From: an uncultured Holophagaceae bacterium
GTDB lineage: Bacteria > Acidobacteriota > Holophagae > Holophagales > Holophagaceae
Reading direction: 5' to 3'
DNA: 64,000 nucleotides
Assembly (NCBI GenBank): GCA_903937385.1
Contig: CAIZZF010000005.1
Location: forward strand, 236,639-300,638
A program made the translations under genes and the position numbers. The notes under the pieces were generated by a model, which was not told the origin of the DNA, ran no database searches, and was given only the letters and a program-made list of their open reading frames with translations. This document shows, in pieces, positions 42,441 to 55,789 of the stretch. The stretch's first letter is position 1, and the number at the start of each line of letters is the position of its first letter.

Positions 42441-44309
42441 ATGACCCAGAAAACCTTTCGGCAGGCCCTCGACGCGGGCGAGTGCTTCCTCTTCGACGGC
42501 AGCACGGCCACAGCCCTGCACGACCGGGGGATCACGCTCCAGCGCAGCTTCGAAGAGTGCAACCTCAAGACCCCGGACCTGCTGCTGGCCATCCATGGAG
42601 AGTTCCTGGCCGCCGGGGCCCAGGTGCTCACCACCAACACCTGGGGCGCCAACCGCCTGAAGCTGGCCGCCCGCGGCCTGGAGGACCAGCTGGCCGAGAT
42701 CAACCGGGAGGGCGTGGCCCTGGCCCGGAAGGCCGTGACCCAGCAGGGCGCGGTAGCCTGGGTGGCGGGCTGCATCGGACCCCTCGGCGTCCGCATCGAA
42801 CCCTGGGGGCCCACCTCTTTCGCCGAGGCCCGCGCCTGCTTCCGCGAGCAGGCCGCCGTGCTGATCGAGGCTGGCGTGGACCTGATGGTGCTTGAAGCCT
42901 TCGAGGACCTCCACGAGATCCAGCAGGCCATGCTCGCCGTGCAGGAGCTCAGCGACCTGCCCATCGCCGCCCTCATGACCCCCAACGAGGAGGGCCAGGC
43001 CCTCTTCGGCGCCGAGCCCGAGTGGTTCATCAAGCAGATCGACGCCTGGGGCGCCGACGTGGTGGGCCTCATCGGCGGCAACGGCCCTGCCCCACAGCTG
43101 CGGCTGCTGGAGCGGCTCATGGCCGTCACCACGAAGCCCATCGCGCTGCAGCCCAACCCGGGCATGCCCCGGATGGTGGACGGCCGCCTCATCTACGGCG
43201 CCACCCCGGAATACCTCGGCGAGTTCGCGGGCCGGGCCCTGGCCGCCGGCGCCCGGGTGGTCGGCGGGTGCAGCGGCACCACCCCGGCGCACATCCGGGC
43301 CATGCGCGGCGTCTTCCGCCAGGAGCGGGCCTTCGTCCAGGGCGGCGGCGGCTTCGAGCTGAAGCCCCACGAGCAGCCCCAGCCCGAGGTCCCCTTCGCC
43401 TACCGCAGCCGCTTCAGCCTCAAGCTGGCCCAGGGCGAGTTCATCCACACCGTGGAGCTGGTGCCGCCCAAGGGCATGGAATACGACAAGCTCCTGGCCA
43501 AGACCCGCCAGTGCCAGGCCCTGGGCGTGGACGCCATCAACGTGCCCGACGGACCCCGCGCCATGGCCCGCATGTCCGCCCTGGCCACGGCCCTCATCAT
43601 CGAGCAGCAGGTGGGACTCGAGACCATCCTCCACTACGCCTGCCGCGACCGGAATCTGCTCGGCATGCAGAGCGACCTCCTGGGCGCCGCGGGCCTCGGC
43701 CTGCGCAACATCCTGGCGGTCACGGGCGATCCGCCGAAGCTGGGGCCCTACCCCCAGGCCACGGCGGTCTTCGACGTGGACGCCATCGGGCTGGTGAACA
43801 TGCTCAAGCGCCTGAACACCGGGCTGGACCTGGGCGGCGCCGCCATCGGCAAGCCCACCTCCTTCAGTGTGGGCGTGGGCGCCAACCCCGTGGCCCCGGA
43901 TCTGGAGCGGGAGAAGTCACGCTTCCGCTACAAGGTGGAGGCCGGTGCCCAGTGGGCCATCACCCAGCCGGTCTTCGACGCGGACCACCTCTTCCGCTTC
44001 CTGGACTTCGCCGAGGCCCTGGACGGCAAGGGCGGGATCCCCATCATCGCGGGGATCTGGCCCCTCAAGAGCCTCCGCAACGCGGAGTTCATGGCCAACG
44101 AGGTCCCCGGTGCCTACGTGCCGCCCTCGGTGCTCGTCCGCATGGCCAGCCGGACCACCGCCGAAGACCAGCTGAAGGAAGGCCAGGACATCGCCCGCGA
44201 GGTCATTGAGCTGATCCGGCCCCGGGTTCGCGGCCTGCAGCTCTCGGCGCCCTTTGGCCAGGTCGAGCTGGTGGCGCCGCTGTTGCCGAAGCCGGAGGCC
44301 CCATGGTGA
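42441..44309 (+). CDS. Homocysteine S-methyltransferase-like / methylenetetrahydrofolate reductase fusion
   Basis: A 622-residue YitJ-type protein. Residues 1-300 form a homocysteine-methyltransferase barrel (LFDGSTATALHDRG, TTNTWGANRLKL, GGCSGTTPAH). Residues about 350-620 are the MetF-like flavin barrel (FIHTVELVPPKG, LLGMQSDLLGAAGLGLRNIL, VTGDPPK, QWAITQPVFD, IIAGIWPLKS), reducing methylene- to methyl-tetrahydrofolate. Zinc ligands of the first domain appear lost: the first Cys position reads GLIGGNGP and the CC pair reads C277-Ser278. The N-terminal half may therefore be inactive or altered. Overlaps the ferredoxin gene; under a SAM-I riboswitch. Confidence 0.9.
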   Translation: MTQKTFRQALDAGECFLFDGSTATALHDRGITLQRSFEECNLKTPDLLLAIHGEFLAAGAQVLTTNTWGANRLKLAARGLEDQLAEINREGVALARKAVTQQGAVAWVAGCIGPLGVRIEPWGPTSFAEARACFREQAAVLIEAGVDLMVLEAFEDLHEIQQAMLAVQELSDLPIAALMTPNEEGQALFGAEPEWFIKQIDAWGADVVGLIGGNGPAPQLRLLERLMAVTTKPIALQPNPGMPRMVDGRLIYGATPEYLGEFAGRALAAGARVVGGCSGTTPAHIRAMRGVFRQERAFVQGGGGFELKPHEQPQPEVPFAYRSRFSLKLAQGEFIHTVELVPPKGMEYDKLLAKTRQCQALGVDAINVPDGPRAMARMSALATALIIEQQVGLETILHYACRDRNLLGMQSDLLGAAGLGLRNILAVTGDPPKLGPYPQATAVFDVDAIGLVNMLKRLNTGLDLGGAAIGKPTSFSVGVGANPVAPDLEREKSRFRYKVEAGAQWAITQPVFDADHLFRFLDFAEALDGKGGIPIIAGIWPLKSLRNAEFMANEVPGAYVPPSVLVRMASRTTAEDQLKEGQDIAREVIELIRPRVRGLQLSAPFGQVELVAPLLPKPEAPW

Positions 44310-44587
44310 AGGTCCACTTCCTCCTGGAGGATCTGCTGGTGGAAGCCCCGGCGGGCACCACCCTCCAGCGCATCGCCGATGCTGCCGGCGCCGACATCAC
44401 CTTCGGGTGCCGCACCGGCTCCTGCGGCACCTGCCGCGTGAAGATCGCCGAAGGCCTGGAACACTGCAGCGACCCTGGCACCGAAGAGCGGGACTACCTC
44501 CGCAGCCTGGACGCGCCGCCGGACCAGCGCCTCGCCTGCCAGGTCTGCGTGCATGGAGACATCGCCGTGGACTACCTCGGACTCTGA
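44303..44587 (+). CDS. [2Fe-2S] ferredoxin
   Basis: A 94-residue plant-type ferredoxin. Cluster ligands C36, C41, C44 (GCRTGSCGTCRV) and C79 (RLACQV) are in the usual spacing. It overlaps the MTHFR gene by seven bases and ends one base before metH, so all three are coupled. It probably supplies electrons either to the MTHFR flavin or for reductive reactivation of MetH cob(II)alamin, in place of flavodoxin; this is inferred from position. Confidence 0.9.
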   Translation: MVKVHFLLEDLLVEAPAGTTLQRIADAAGADITFGCRTGSCGTCRVKIAEGLEHCSDPGTEERDYLRSLDAPPDQRLACQVCVHGDIAVDYLGL

Positions 44588-44588
44588 C

Positions 44589-48011
<3,423 letters not shown>

Positions 48012-48084
48012 GCTGAGCCAACCGACAGATGCCCCCGGCGGCAATCCCGTCGCAAGCCTGGTGCCGGCCAGCTAAGATCGGGCC

Positions 48085-48882
48085 ATGGGAAATCGACGAT
48101 GGACCGCATGGCGGCTGGCATTCCTTGGGATCTGTCTCCTGGTCGGAGCCGGAAGCGCCCGGTGTTCCGACCTGCGGGTCATGGTCTCCGGTGGCTTCGC
48201 CGCCGCCTACCGCGAGCTGGCACCGGAGTTCGAGCGCCGCACCGGGCACCACCTCACGACCATCTGGGGGGCTTCGATGGGAACGACCCCCGAAGCCATC
48301 CCGGTCCGTCTGGAGCGCGGTGAGCGCGCCGATGTGCTGATCATGGTCGGTCGGGCCCTGGACCAGTTGGACCGGCAGAAGAAGGTGACGTGCTCACTCC
48401 GGGTTGACCTCGCCAAGTCCGGGATCGGAGTGGCGGTGCGCAAGGGTGCCCCCCGGCCCGACATCAGCACCCTGGCTGCGTTCAAGAAGACCCTGCTGGC
48501 GGCCTCCTCGATCGCCTACTCCGACAGCGCCAGCGGGGAGTATCTCTCCAAGGTGTTGTTCCCGCACCTTGGGTTGGCCGGAAAGATCGAAGCCAAGAGC
48601 CGCAAGATCGAAGGCGAGCCCGTGGGCCAGGTCGTGGCACGGGGGGCGGCGGAGCTGGGGTTCCAGCAGGTCAGTGAGCTGCTCCCGGTCCCTGGCATCG
48701 AGCTGCTGGGGTCGCTGCCCGCCGAGGTCCAGGAATACACCGTCTTTTCCGCCTGCGCCAACGCGAAGGCAGCGGATCCTGCGGCCGCGCGGGCCCTGGT
48801 GAGCTTCCTGGCCTCCCCCGAGGCCGCGGTTGCCATCCGGAAGAGCGGGATGGAACCAGCCTCCGACCCTCAGGGGAAGTAA
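48085..48882 (+). CDS. ModA-like periplasmic solute-binding protein
   Basis: A 265-residue exported protein (signal LAFLGICLLVGAGSARC). The mature part reads as a type II binding protein of the molybdate group: LRVMVSGGFAAAYRELAPEFERRTG, GERADVLIM, SGIGVAVRKGAPRPDISTL, IAYSDSASGEY, VVARGAAELGFQQ, FLASPEAA. Similar proteins often occur alone in acidobacteria and proteobacteria with uncertain ligands. No permease or ATPase genes are next to it. Its end overlaps that of the next gene on the other strand. Confidence 0.82.
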   Translation: MGNRRWTAWRLAFLGICLLVGAGSARCSDLRVMVSGGFAAAYRELAPEFERRTGHHLTTIWGASMGTTPEAIPVRLERGERADVLIMVGRALDQLDRQKKVTCSLRVDLAKSGIGVAVRKGAPRPDISTLAAFKKTLLAASSIAYSDSASGEYLSKVLFPHLGLAGKIEAKSRKIEGEPVGQVVARGAAELGFQQVSELLPVPGIELLGSLPAEVQEYTVFSACANAKAADPAAARALVSFLASPEAAVAIRKSGMEPASDPQGK

Positions 48883-49895
48883 GCGTCGCCGAGCCTGGCC
48901 GTCTCGACATAGATCGGGGGCATGGTGATTCCCCGCGAGGCCAGGGGTCCGCACCGGAGGCCGACCCTGAAATGATGGGAGGTGCCCACCGGGGGAGGGA
49001 GAGACCCCTTCCCAGCCTTAATCCACTGCAGGGCGAGCCGCATGGACTTTTCCCCGAAATCAACCGGTGCGGGCGTGATGGAGAGCCCACCGCCGTCCTG
49101 GACATAGGTGTCGCAGATGCCCAGGGGCAGGGGCCGGGAGTTGTGCTCGATCCAGTCGACGATCTCTCCCCGGGGAACCACCCCACTCGTGCTGGCGCTC
49201 CGCCGGAGCTCGTCATAGCTCAGCACGAGGAGCACGTCGGCGCTGTCAGCCATCCGGGAGATGAAAGCCTGCCAACCCTGGAAGGTGTTCTCACCCTGAT
49301 GGCCCACCAGCCGGTGGGGCGCCCAAGCATAGGACTTCGCCTGCTCCAGCTCGGCGCGACCGGTGATGTCGTCCTTGGCCAGGATGGCGATGCGGGCCGG
49401 CTGCCCGCCCCGGGCGACCAGGATCGCCTCGCGAACGGCATCCAACGGCAGCTGCTCCACGAGGCCAGTGGCGTTGGTGGTCGTGTAGCCGTAGCTCTGA
49501 GGCGGCTGGAGGATGGCGACGAACACGATCCGAGGCTTCCCTCGACCGGCATAGTCCTTCGCCACCAGATGGTTGCTTTCATCATCGACAGCAATCAGCA
49601 CGTCCGGCTTTTCCCGCTCAATGGCCTGCTTCGCTTCCTGGATCTGATGTCTCAAGGACTCCGTGGACTGCCTGGAATCAACACCAAGATGGTGGAAATT
49701 GACTGAGACAGGATTTCGGTTTGCCTTGAGCGCCTTCCTCATTCCCTGGTTGATCAGGGTGGACCAGGGCGAGTCCTTCGGGAAGGAGTGAAGCACCAGG
49801 ATGCGTGGCTTCCTGATATTGAAAACACCAAGCAAGGTAATGAATAAAATCAAGAACACGCCGATAAGCAGGGCCCTGAGATTGATTTTTTTCAT
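48870..49895 (-). CDS. Membrane-anchored ABC-substrate-binding-like protein
   Basis: A 341-residue protein with an N-terminal membrane anchor (LLIGVFLILFITLLGVF) and a periplasmic two-lobed domain of the ABC_sub_bind type (ILVLHSFPKDSPWSTLINQG, KPDVLIAVDDESNHLVAK, RIVFVAILQPPQSYG, GLVEQLPLDAVREAI, VLLVLSYDELRRS). Such domains also serve as sensor inputs. The ATG overlaps the stop of the cNMP-transporter gene (ATGA), implying joint function, perhaps delivering or sensing the transported acid. Confidence 0.75.
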   Translation of the reverse strand: MKKINLRALLIGVFLILFITLLGVFNIRKPRILVLHSFPKDSPWSTLINQGMRKALKANRNPVSVNFHHLGVDSRQSTESLRHQIQEAKQAIEREKPDVLIAVDDESNHLVAKDYAGRGKPRIVFVAILQPPQSYGYTTTNATGLVEQLPLDAVREAILVARGGQPARIAILAKDDITGRAELEQAKSYAWAPHRLVGHQGENTFQGWQAFISRMADSADVLLVLSYDELRRSASTSGVVPRGEIVDWIEHNSRPLPLGICDTYVQDGGGLSITPAPVDFGEKSMRLALQWIKAGKGSLPPPVGTSHHFRVGLRCGPLASRGITMPPIYVETARLGDAYFP

Positions 49896-51733
49896 ACCAG
49901 ACCAAGCCATTTCCAGTAGGGAATGGACATAAAGACGACGACGACTCTGGCGAGGTTCATCAGGTGATTGTATTTCATGAAACCAGGGACATCATAATGC
50001 GATTCAAAGCCTTGTGAAACGACCTGCGTGTATTGCGAGCTTTGATAGGGCAGGAACCAGATATCGCTGAAAATGGCCGTGAGGAACACGCAGATCCAGG
50101 GATTGATCCCCTGGGCCGCCGCCACGGGCAGCAGCATGATGGTGGAGACCAGCATGCCCGAGGTGATGGGGAGCGCCAGGCGCACCAGCAGCGTGGTGGC
50201 CAGGGCCGCCAGGACGAACAGCCACAGGTTCCCGCCGACAAAGCCGAACCAGGCGGTCATGATCTTCGCCAACACGGCGTTGAGCTCGAGGTGCTCCATG
50301 ATCCGGGTGATGCCGTCCATCCCCAGGAGGAAGAACACCATGGGCCAGTCCAGCTGTTCGCGGAACTCCTTCTTGCCGAGCGCACCGGAAACCAGAATCA
50401 CGATCAGGACGATGCCCGCGATCCAGGAAGGTGGGACGTGATGGAGCGATACCGAGGCCGAAGCCACCAGGAAGAAGGCGAACCCGGCCAGGGCGATGCG
50501 TTCCACGGAGGTCATCGGTCCGAGGAGCTCGAGCTGGGCTCTGATGCGCTCCTTGGGCAGGGGGGCAGGGTTCTCCGAAGGGAACAGCCACCGCACCGCT
50601 GCTAGATGGCAAAGGGTCATGCCAACGGCGGCCACCAGGGCCGCCACCAGCCAATAGAGTCCGAGGAACTGCTCCTGGATCTGCAAGGGAAGGAAATTGA
50701 CTGCGGTGATGTTGGAGGACTTGCTGGTCGAGAGCATCGGGGAGAAGAGCATGGCTCCGGAAAAAGTGGCCGCCATGAGTGCGGTGGCGCCCGCACCTCC
50801 CTTCGGCAGCCGGAGCCCTTCCCTCATGTCCCGATACAGCGGCAGGAGCAGCGAGAGCCGACTGTTTCCCGAAGGGGTGATCGGTGACAGCAGGTAGCCG
50901 CCCGTGAGCAGGGCCGACTGCTGCCAGACCGGCCGGTCCGGCAGCCGGTGCAGGAGCCAGAGCATGAACCGATAGCTGAGGCCCGAGGAGCCGATCGCCG
51001 CGGAAAGGGCGAACACGCCGACCAGCGTCATCATGCCCGGGGAGGCAAATCCCGCCAGTGCGACCGAGGCTGGCGCAAGCCCGATGAACAGCGTCGCCAC
51101 CACCGCGATCAAGGGTGGGATGAACTCGTCGACGAGAGAGAACACCCACATCAGGACGGTGGCGGAGAGGATGGCCGAGAATAGGGCCGCCTGGGTCGTG
51201 AACCCCCTTGCGCCGCACAGGGCGAAGAACAGGAGGGGAACCGTCAGCAGCAGCCCCCACCCAAGGATTTCCGTGGCGCTCATCTCGGCGGATTTGGCCG
51301 CCTTGGCTTTCCCTGGAAGCAGAAACGACTCCCCACCGATGGAGGAGAGCAGCGATTGCATGGCACTCGCAGCGAAGGCGGGATGGGCTTTCGCGACCTC
51401 GGTGAGGGCCGACTTTGGAAGCCGCACGGCCCGCAGGTCAGTCCGGGCGATGGCGCTGCAGGCGTAGCTGGAGGTCACAGCGGCTTCCTCGCCACAGCGT
51501 CGTTCCTTGAGCTCGAGCTGTCGTCCTGTGGGAGTCAGCAGGTCCAGGGTTCCCTCCTCAAGCAGGTAGAGGAAGCTGGCGGGCTCGCCATGCCGGTATA
51601 GGACCTCGCCGGGCCCAAGATGCACCTCGTCGAGGGCGCCGAGCAAGCGGGCGAGAACCCCATCCGGAAGCCCCGAGAACAGAGCATCCATCCGCAACCG
51701 AAGCAGCGAAGGCAACGATGCTTCGCGGGTCAT
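49892..51733 (-). CDS. Cyclic-nucleotide-binding domain fused to DASS (SLC13) transporter
   Basis: A 613-residue protein. Residues 1-~135 are a cNMP-binding beta barrel (FSGLPDGVLARLLGALDEVHL, LGPGEVLYRHGEPASFLYLL). From about 165 there are a dozen membrane spans of the divalent-anion:Na+ symporter family: TPSGNSRLSLLLPLY, LSTSKSSNITAVNFL, and near the end ALPITSGMLVSTIMLLPVA. It probably imports dicarboxylate or sulfate, gated by a cytoplasmic ligand domain. The barrel lacks an obvious RxA phosphate-binding motif, so cAMP binding is uncertain. ATG 51733 follows GGAGAGG. Confidence 0.85.
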   Translation of the reverse strand: MTREASLPSLLRLRMDALFSGLPDGVLARLLGALDEVHLGPGEVLYRHGEPASFLYLLEEGTLDLLTPTGRQLELKERRCGEEAAVTSSYACSAIARTDLRAVRLPKSALTEVAKAHPAFAASAMQSLLSSIGGESFLLPGKAKAAKSAEMSATEILGWGLLLTVPLLFFALCGARGFTTQAALFSAILSATVLMWVFSLVDEFIPPLIAVVATLFIGLAPASVALAGFASPGMMTLVGVFALSAAIGSSGLSYRFMLWLLHRLPDRPVWQQSALLTGGYLLSPITPSGNSRLSLLLPLYRDMREGLRLPKGGAGATALMAATFSGAMLFSPMLSTSKSSNITAVNFLPLQIQEQFLGLYWLVAALVAAVGMTLCHLAAVRWLFPSENPAPLPKERIRAQLELLGPMTSVERIALAGFAFFLVASASVSLHHVPPSWIAGIVLIVILVSGALGKKEFREQLDWPMVFFLLGMDGITRIMEHLELNAVLAKIMTAWFGFVGGNLWLFVLAALATTLLVRLALPITSGMLVSTIMLLPVAAAQGINPWICVFLTAIFSDIWFLPYQSSQYTQVVSQGFESHYDVPGFMKYNHLMNLARVVVVFMSIPYWKWLGLV

Positions 51734-51985
51734 GAGCCTCTCCCTCCTCCCTCGCAAGATCGGAAGGATCGAACCGAATCTTAGCGTCAAACCCAGCACC
51801 TTGGACGCCTTTCAGGACTGGCATCGCTCAGCAATGGCACCAGATAGCGTGCCCAGCCGGAATTCGCCCCGGTCGAGCCTGATTGGCCTTGCAACACCTA
51901 TTGCATTCCAATTTCTGCTGCGGTATCTTTTCATCGCGGCCCCGAGGGGTCGCTTTTCATCGAGATCCTTGTCAGTTCCATAGCG

Positions 51986-52080
51986 AGTTATCCAGAAAGG
52001 TGGAGGGACGGGCCCTGTGAAACCTTGGCAACCTGCGAAAGCAAGGTGCCAATTCCTGCCGCGGAACACGCGGAGAGATG
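51986..52080 (+). promoter_or_regulatory. SAM-I (S-box) riboswitch
   Basis: Same S-box core as at 42273: TTATCCAGAAAGGTGGAGGG, GGCCCTGTGAAACCTTGGCA, GCAAGGTGCCAA, TCCTGCC and GAGAGATG closing P1. It precedes metY-metA-aspartate kinase and is followed by a strong terminator. Confidence 0.94.
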
Positions 52081-52109
52081 TCGAGCTGTGTCGAGCTGAC
52101 GCAAACATC

Positions 52110-52146
52110 GTAGGGGCCCGAGCGATCGGGCCCCTACTGCTTTTTT
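52110..52146 (+). terminator. Riboswitch expression-platform terminator
   Basis: Twelve-base-pair stem GTAGGGGCCCGA/TCGGGCCCCTAC with loop GCGA, then TGC and six T, 30 bases after the SAM-I aptamer and before metY. This is a transcriptional off-switch. Confidence 0.9.
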
Positions 52147-52213
52147 CAACCTGGACTTGCTTGGACGGACAGGGCTTCGGCCTTCCCAACGCATCAACCC
52201 GCCAGGAGCTCCC

Positions 52214-53500
52214 ATGAGCGTCGCCAACCCCCGCTTCGAAACCCTCGCCCTCCATGCGGGCCACAGCCCGGACTCAGACACCAAGAGCCGCGCCGTGCCC
52301 ATCTATCAGACCACGAGCTACGTCTTCGACAACGCCCAGCACGGCGCCCAGCTGTTCAGCCTGGAGGTCCCGGGCAACATCTACACCCGGATCATGAACC
52401 CCACCACCGGCGTGCTGGAGGAGCGCGTGGCCAAGCTCGAGGGCGGAATCGGAGCCCTGGCCGTGGCCTCGGGCCAGGCGGCGATCACCCTGGCGCTCAC
52501 CACCCTGCTGCGGGGCGGCGATCACATCGTAGCTGGCAACAACCTCTACGGTGGCACCTACAACCTGCTGCACCACACCCTGCCCCGCACGGGCATCACC
52601 ACCACCTTCGTGGACTCGAAGAGCCCCGAGGCTTTCCGGACGGCGATCACCCCCGCCACCCGCGCCATCTACCTTGAGGCCCTCGGCAACCCCAAGCTGG
52701 ACGTGCCCGAGTTCCAGGTCATCGCCGACATCGCCCACGCAGCCGGTATTCCGCTCATCGTGGACAATACCCTGCCCAGCCCCTACCTGCTGAACCCCAT
52801 CGCCCACGGCGCCGACATCGTGGTGCACAGCGCCACCAAGTTCCTGGGCGGGCATGGCACCTCCGTGGCAGGCGTCATCGTGGACGGCGGCAAGTTTGAC
52901 TGGAAGAGCGGCAAGTTCCCGGAGTTCACGGAGCCCTTCGCGGCCTACCACGGCGCCATCCTGGCCGACCTGGCGGGACCTGCGGCGTTCATCACCAAGG
53001 CCCGCATCGAAGGCCTGCGCGACACCGGCGCCGCCCTCAGCCCCTTCAACGCCTTCCTCATCCTCCAGGGCATCGAGACCCTGCACCTGCGCATGGAGCG
53101 CCACGGCGCCAACGCCCTGACCCTGGCCCAGTGGCTGCAGCAGCATCCCAAGGTGGCCTGGGTGAACTACCCCGGCCTGCCCGACAGCGAGAACCACGCC
53201 ACCGCCGCGCGGCACTTCCGGAAAGGTGCCGGCTTCAGCGGCATCCTCACCTTCGGCGTGAAGGGCGGCCTGGAAGCTGGCAAGGCGGTCATCGACGGGG
53301 TGAACATCTTCTCGCGCCTCGCCAACGTGGGCGATGCCAAGAGCCTCATCATCCACCCCGCCAGCACCACCCACGCCCAGCTCTCCGCCGCCGAGCGGGT
53401 CTCCACCGGCGTCACCGATGACCTGATCCGCCTCTCCGTGGGCCTCGAGCACATCGAAGACCTGATCGAGGACCTGGCCTCGGCGCTCGAGAAGGCCTGA
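52214..53500 (+). CDS. metY: O-acetylhomoserine sulfhydrylase
   Basis: A 428-residue PLP enzyme of the Cys/Met metabolism family, forming homocysteine from O-acetylhomoserine and sulfide. PLP-lysine lies in [49 protein letters not shown] and [12 protein letters not shown] match MetY rather than MetB/MetC, and the length (about 430) also fits MetY. ATG 52214. First gene after the second SAM-I riboswitch. Confidence 0.95.
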   Translation: MSVANPRFETLALHAGHSPDSDTKSRAVPIYQTTSYVFDNAQHGAQLFSLEVPGNIYTRIMNPTTGVLEERVAKLEGGIGALAVASGQAAITLALTTLLRGGDHIVAGNNLYGGTYNLLHHTLPRTGITTTFVDSKSPEAFRTAITPATRAIYLEALGNPKLDVPEFQVIADIAHAAGIPLIVDNTLPSPYLLNPIAHGADIVVHSATKFLGGHGTSVAGVIVDGGKFDWKSGKFPEFTEPFAAYHGAILADLAGPAAFITKARIEGLRDTGAALSPFNAFLILQGIETLHLRMERHGANALTLAQWLQQHPKVAWVNYPGLPDSENHATAARHFRKGAGFSGILTFGVKGGLEAGKAVIDGVNIFSRLANVGDAKSLIIHPASTTHAQLSAAERVSTGVTDDLIRLSVGLEHIEDLIEDLASALEKA

Positions 53501-53504
53501 TCCC

Positions 53505-54440
53505 ATGCCTGTCAAAGTCCCCGCCTCCCTTCCCGCCCGCAGCGTCCTGGACGCCGAGAACGTCTTCCTCATGGACGAGCTCCGCGCCCTGCACCAGGAC
53601 ATCCGTCCCCTCCGCATCGCGATCCTCAACCTGATGCCCACCAAGGTGGCCACCGAGACCCAGCTCCTCCGCCTGCTGGGCAACACGCCGCTGCAGGTGG
53701 AGGTGACGCTGCTGCACATGGCCTCCCACGACTCCAAGAACACCTCGGCCGAACACCTGCTGGAGCACTACGTCTCCTTCGCCGAGGTCCGCAACCAGAC
53801 CTTCGACGGGCTCATCGTCACCGGCGCCCCCGTGGAGCAGATGCCCTTCGAGGCCGTGGACTACTGGGGCGAGCTGACGGAGCTGCTCGACTGGGCCCGC
53901 ACGAACGTGTTCTCCAGCCTCTTCATCTGCTGGGGCGCCCAGGCGGCTCTCTTCCGCTACTACGGCGTTCCCAAGTACGCGCTCTCCGAAAAGATGTTCG
54001 GCATCTTCCCGCACCGCGTGAATGCCCGCCTCGAGCGCATCGTGCAGGGCTTCGACGATGTCTTCTACGCACCGCACTCCCGCCACACCGAGACTCGGCG
54101 GGAAGACATCCTGGCGGTGCCCGAACTGGTCCTGGTGGCCGAGTCCGACGAGTCCGGCGTCTATCTGGTCCAGTCCAAGGACCGCAGACAGGTCTTCGTC
54201 ACGGGCCACTCGGAGTACGACCCCTGCACCCTGCAGGGCGAGTACGCGCGGGACCTGGGAAAGGGCCTGCCCATCGGCGTGCCCCGGAACTATTTCCCGG
54301 GCGACGATCCCTCCCGGCCGCCCCTGGTGCGCTGGCGGGGCCACGCCAACCTCCTCTTCGCCAACTGGCTGAACTATTTCGTCTACCAGGAAACCCCCTA
54401 CACGTTCGCTCCGGAGTCCCCCGACGGAGGCCAGTCATGA
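53505..54440 (+). CDS. metA: Homoserine O-acetyltransferase (MetA family)
   Basis: A 311-residue MetA-type acyltransferase. Catalytic Cys142 (ICWGAQAAL), His235 and Glu237 (TGHSEYD) fall at the same numbers as in E. coli MetA. Position 111 is Glu (TGAPVEQMP); in characterised members Glu111 confers acetyl-CoA use and Gly111 succinyl-CoA use, so acetylation is predicted, which suits the MetY next door. Four bases separate it from metY. Confidence 0.95.
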   Translation: MPVKVPASLPARSVLDAENVFLMDELRALHQDIRPLRIAILNLMPTKVATETQLLRLLGNTPLQVEVTLLHMASHDSKNTSAEHLLEHYVSFAEVRNQTFDGLIVTGAPVEQMPFEAVDYWGELTELLDWARTNVFSSLFICWGAQAALFRYYGVPKYALSEKMFGIFPHRVNARLERIVQGFDDVFYAPHSRHTETRREDILAVPELVLVAESDESGVYLVQSKDRRQVFVTGHSEYDPCTLQGEYARDLGKGLPIGVPRNYFPGDDPSRPPLVRWRGHANLLFANWLNYFVYQETPYTFAPESPDGGQS

Positions 54441-55765
54441 GCCTGAAGGTCCTCAAGTTCGGCGGCAGCTCCGTGGGCAGCGCCGAGGCCCTGCGCCGGG
54501 CCGCCGCCATCGTGCACGACGAGCTGCCTGCGGGCGGGCTGGTGGTGGTCTCAGCCCTGCGGGGCACCACGGACCGGATTCTCGACGCCTGCGCCGCCGC
54601 CACCCGCGGCGATCTGCCCGTGGCCCTCGCCCTCCGGCAAGCCATGGAGGACCGGCACCACGAGGTGGCCACCGAGCTGGGCCTCTTGGAGGCCGTCCGC
54701 CCCACCTGGAATCCCCTCTTCGACCGCCTGGACCAGCTGCTCACGGGCATGGCCATGCTGGGCGAGGGCACCGCCCGGGGGCGCGACGCAGCCCTGGCCG
54801 TGGGCGAGACGCTCTCCGCCAATCTAGCCGCCCACTGCTTCCAGGGCAGCTTCAGGGATGTGCGCGAGGTCATGAAGACCGATGCCCGCTTCGGCAAGGC
54901 CCGGCCCCTGCTCGAAGCTCTTCGAACCGCCGCTGCCCCTTGGCGAGTGGCCCTTGAAGAGGGCGCGCTCTGGGTCACCCAGGGCTTTCTGGGTGCGGAC
55001 CCGGACGGCACCACCACCACCCTGGGTCGCGGCGGCTCGGACACCAGCGCCACCCTGCTGGGCGAGGCCCTGGGTGCCGACGAAGTACAGATCTGGACCG
55101 ATGTGGATGGCGTGCTCACGGCCGACCCCAGCCTGGTACCCGAGGCGCGCCCCATTCCCCAGATGAGCCTGGGCGAGGCCGAGGCCCTCAGCGCTTTTGG
55201 CGCCAAGGTGCTCCATGCGGACTCCCTGGCCCCCGGCGGCCGGGCGGGCTTCCGCCTGGTGGTCGCCAACACCCTGCGCCCCGGCGCCAGCCGCACGGTG
55301 ATCCTGCCGCAGCCGCCCCCGCGCCCCGCAGGCACCATCACCTCCGTGGCCTACAAGGAGGGCATCCACCTGCTGCGCTTCCCCGCCTCAGCGGGACTTG
55401 AGCCGCCCCTGGAAGCCGCCCGCAGCCTGGAGGAGGCCGGCGCCCTGCGCTTTGGGCTCATCTCCAGCCCGGCCGGCACCCTGCTGGCTGTCCGGCCCGA
55501 GACCCACGCAGCGGCCGAAGTGCTGGGAACCCTGGCCGCTTCGGGCCTGGCCTGCGAGTCCGGTTGGGCCGTGGTGGCCCTGGTGGGCGAGGGCCTGCGG
55601 ACCGATCCGGTCGCGGCGCTGCGCTACCTGGCGACCCTGGGACAGGAGCCCGTGGGTGGCCTGCTTACCGGCAGCAGCACGGTGTCCATCGCCTTCCTCG
55701 TGCCCGAGGCCCGGCTGGCAGAGATCATTCCCCGCCTCCACCAGCACTGCGTGCAGGAGCGCTGA
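54437..55765 (+). CDS. Aspartate kinase
   Basis: A 442-residue monofunctional aspartokinase. [12 protein letters not shown] is the N-terminal substrate motif, [15 protein letters not shown] the phosphate loop, [16 protein letters not shown] and [12 protein letters not shown] the nucleotide/aspartate region. The C-terminal ~150 residues form tandem ACT domains for feedback control ([17 protein letters not shown]). It overlaps metA by four bases and lies under the SAM-I riboswitch, making it a likely methionine-branch isozyme. Confidence 0.93.
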   Translation: MSLKVLKFGGSSVGSAEALRRAAAIVHDELPAGGLVVVSALRGTTDRILDACAAATRGDLPVALALRQAMEDRHHEVATELGLLEAVRPTWNPLFDRLDQLLTGMAMLGEGTARGRDAALAVGETLSANLAAHCFQGSFRDVREVMKTDARFGKARPLLEALRTAAAPWRVALEEGALWVTQGFLGADPDGTTTTLGRGGSDTSATLLGEALGADEVQIWTDVDGVLTADPSLVPEARPIPQMSLGEAEALSAFGAKVLHADSLAPGGRAGFRLVVANTLRPGASRTVILPQPPPRPAGTITSVAYKEGIHLLRFPASAGLEPPLEAARSLEEAGALRFGLISSPAGTLLAVRPETHAAAEVLGTLAASGLACESGWAVVALVGEGLRTDPVAALRYLATLGQEPVGGLLTGSSTVSIAFLVPEARLAEIIPRLHQHCVQER

Positions 55766-55789
55766 CACCTGACCGAAGCCCAGGGCCGC

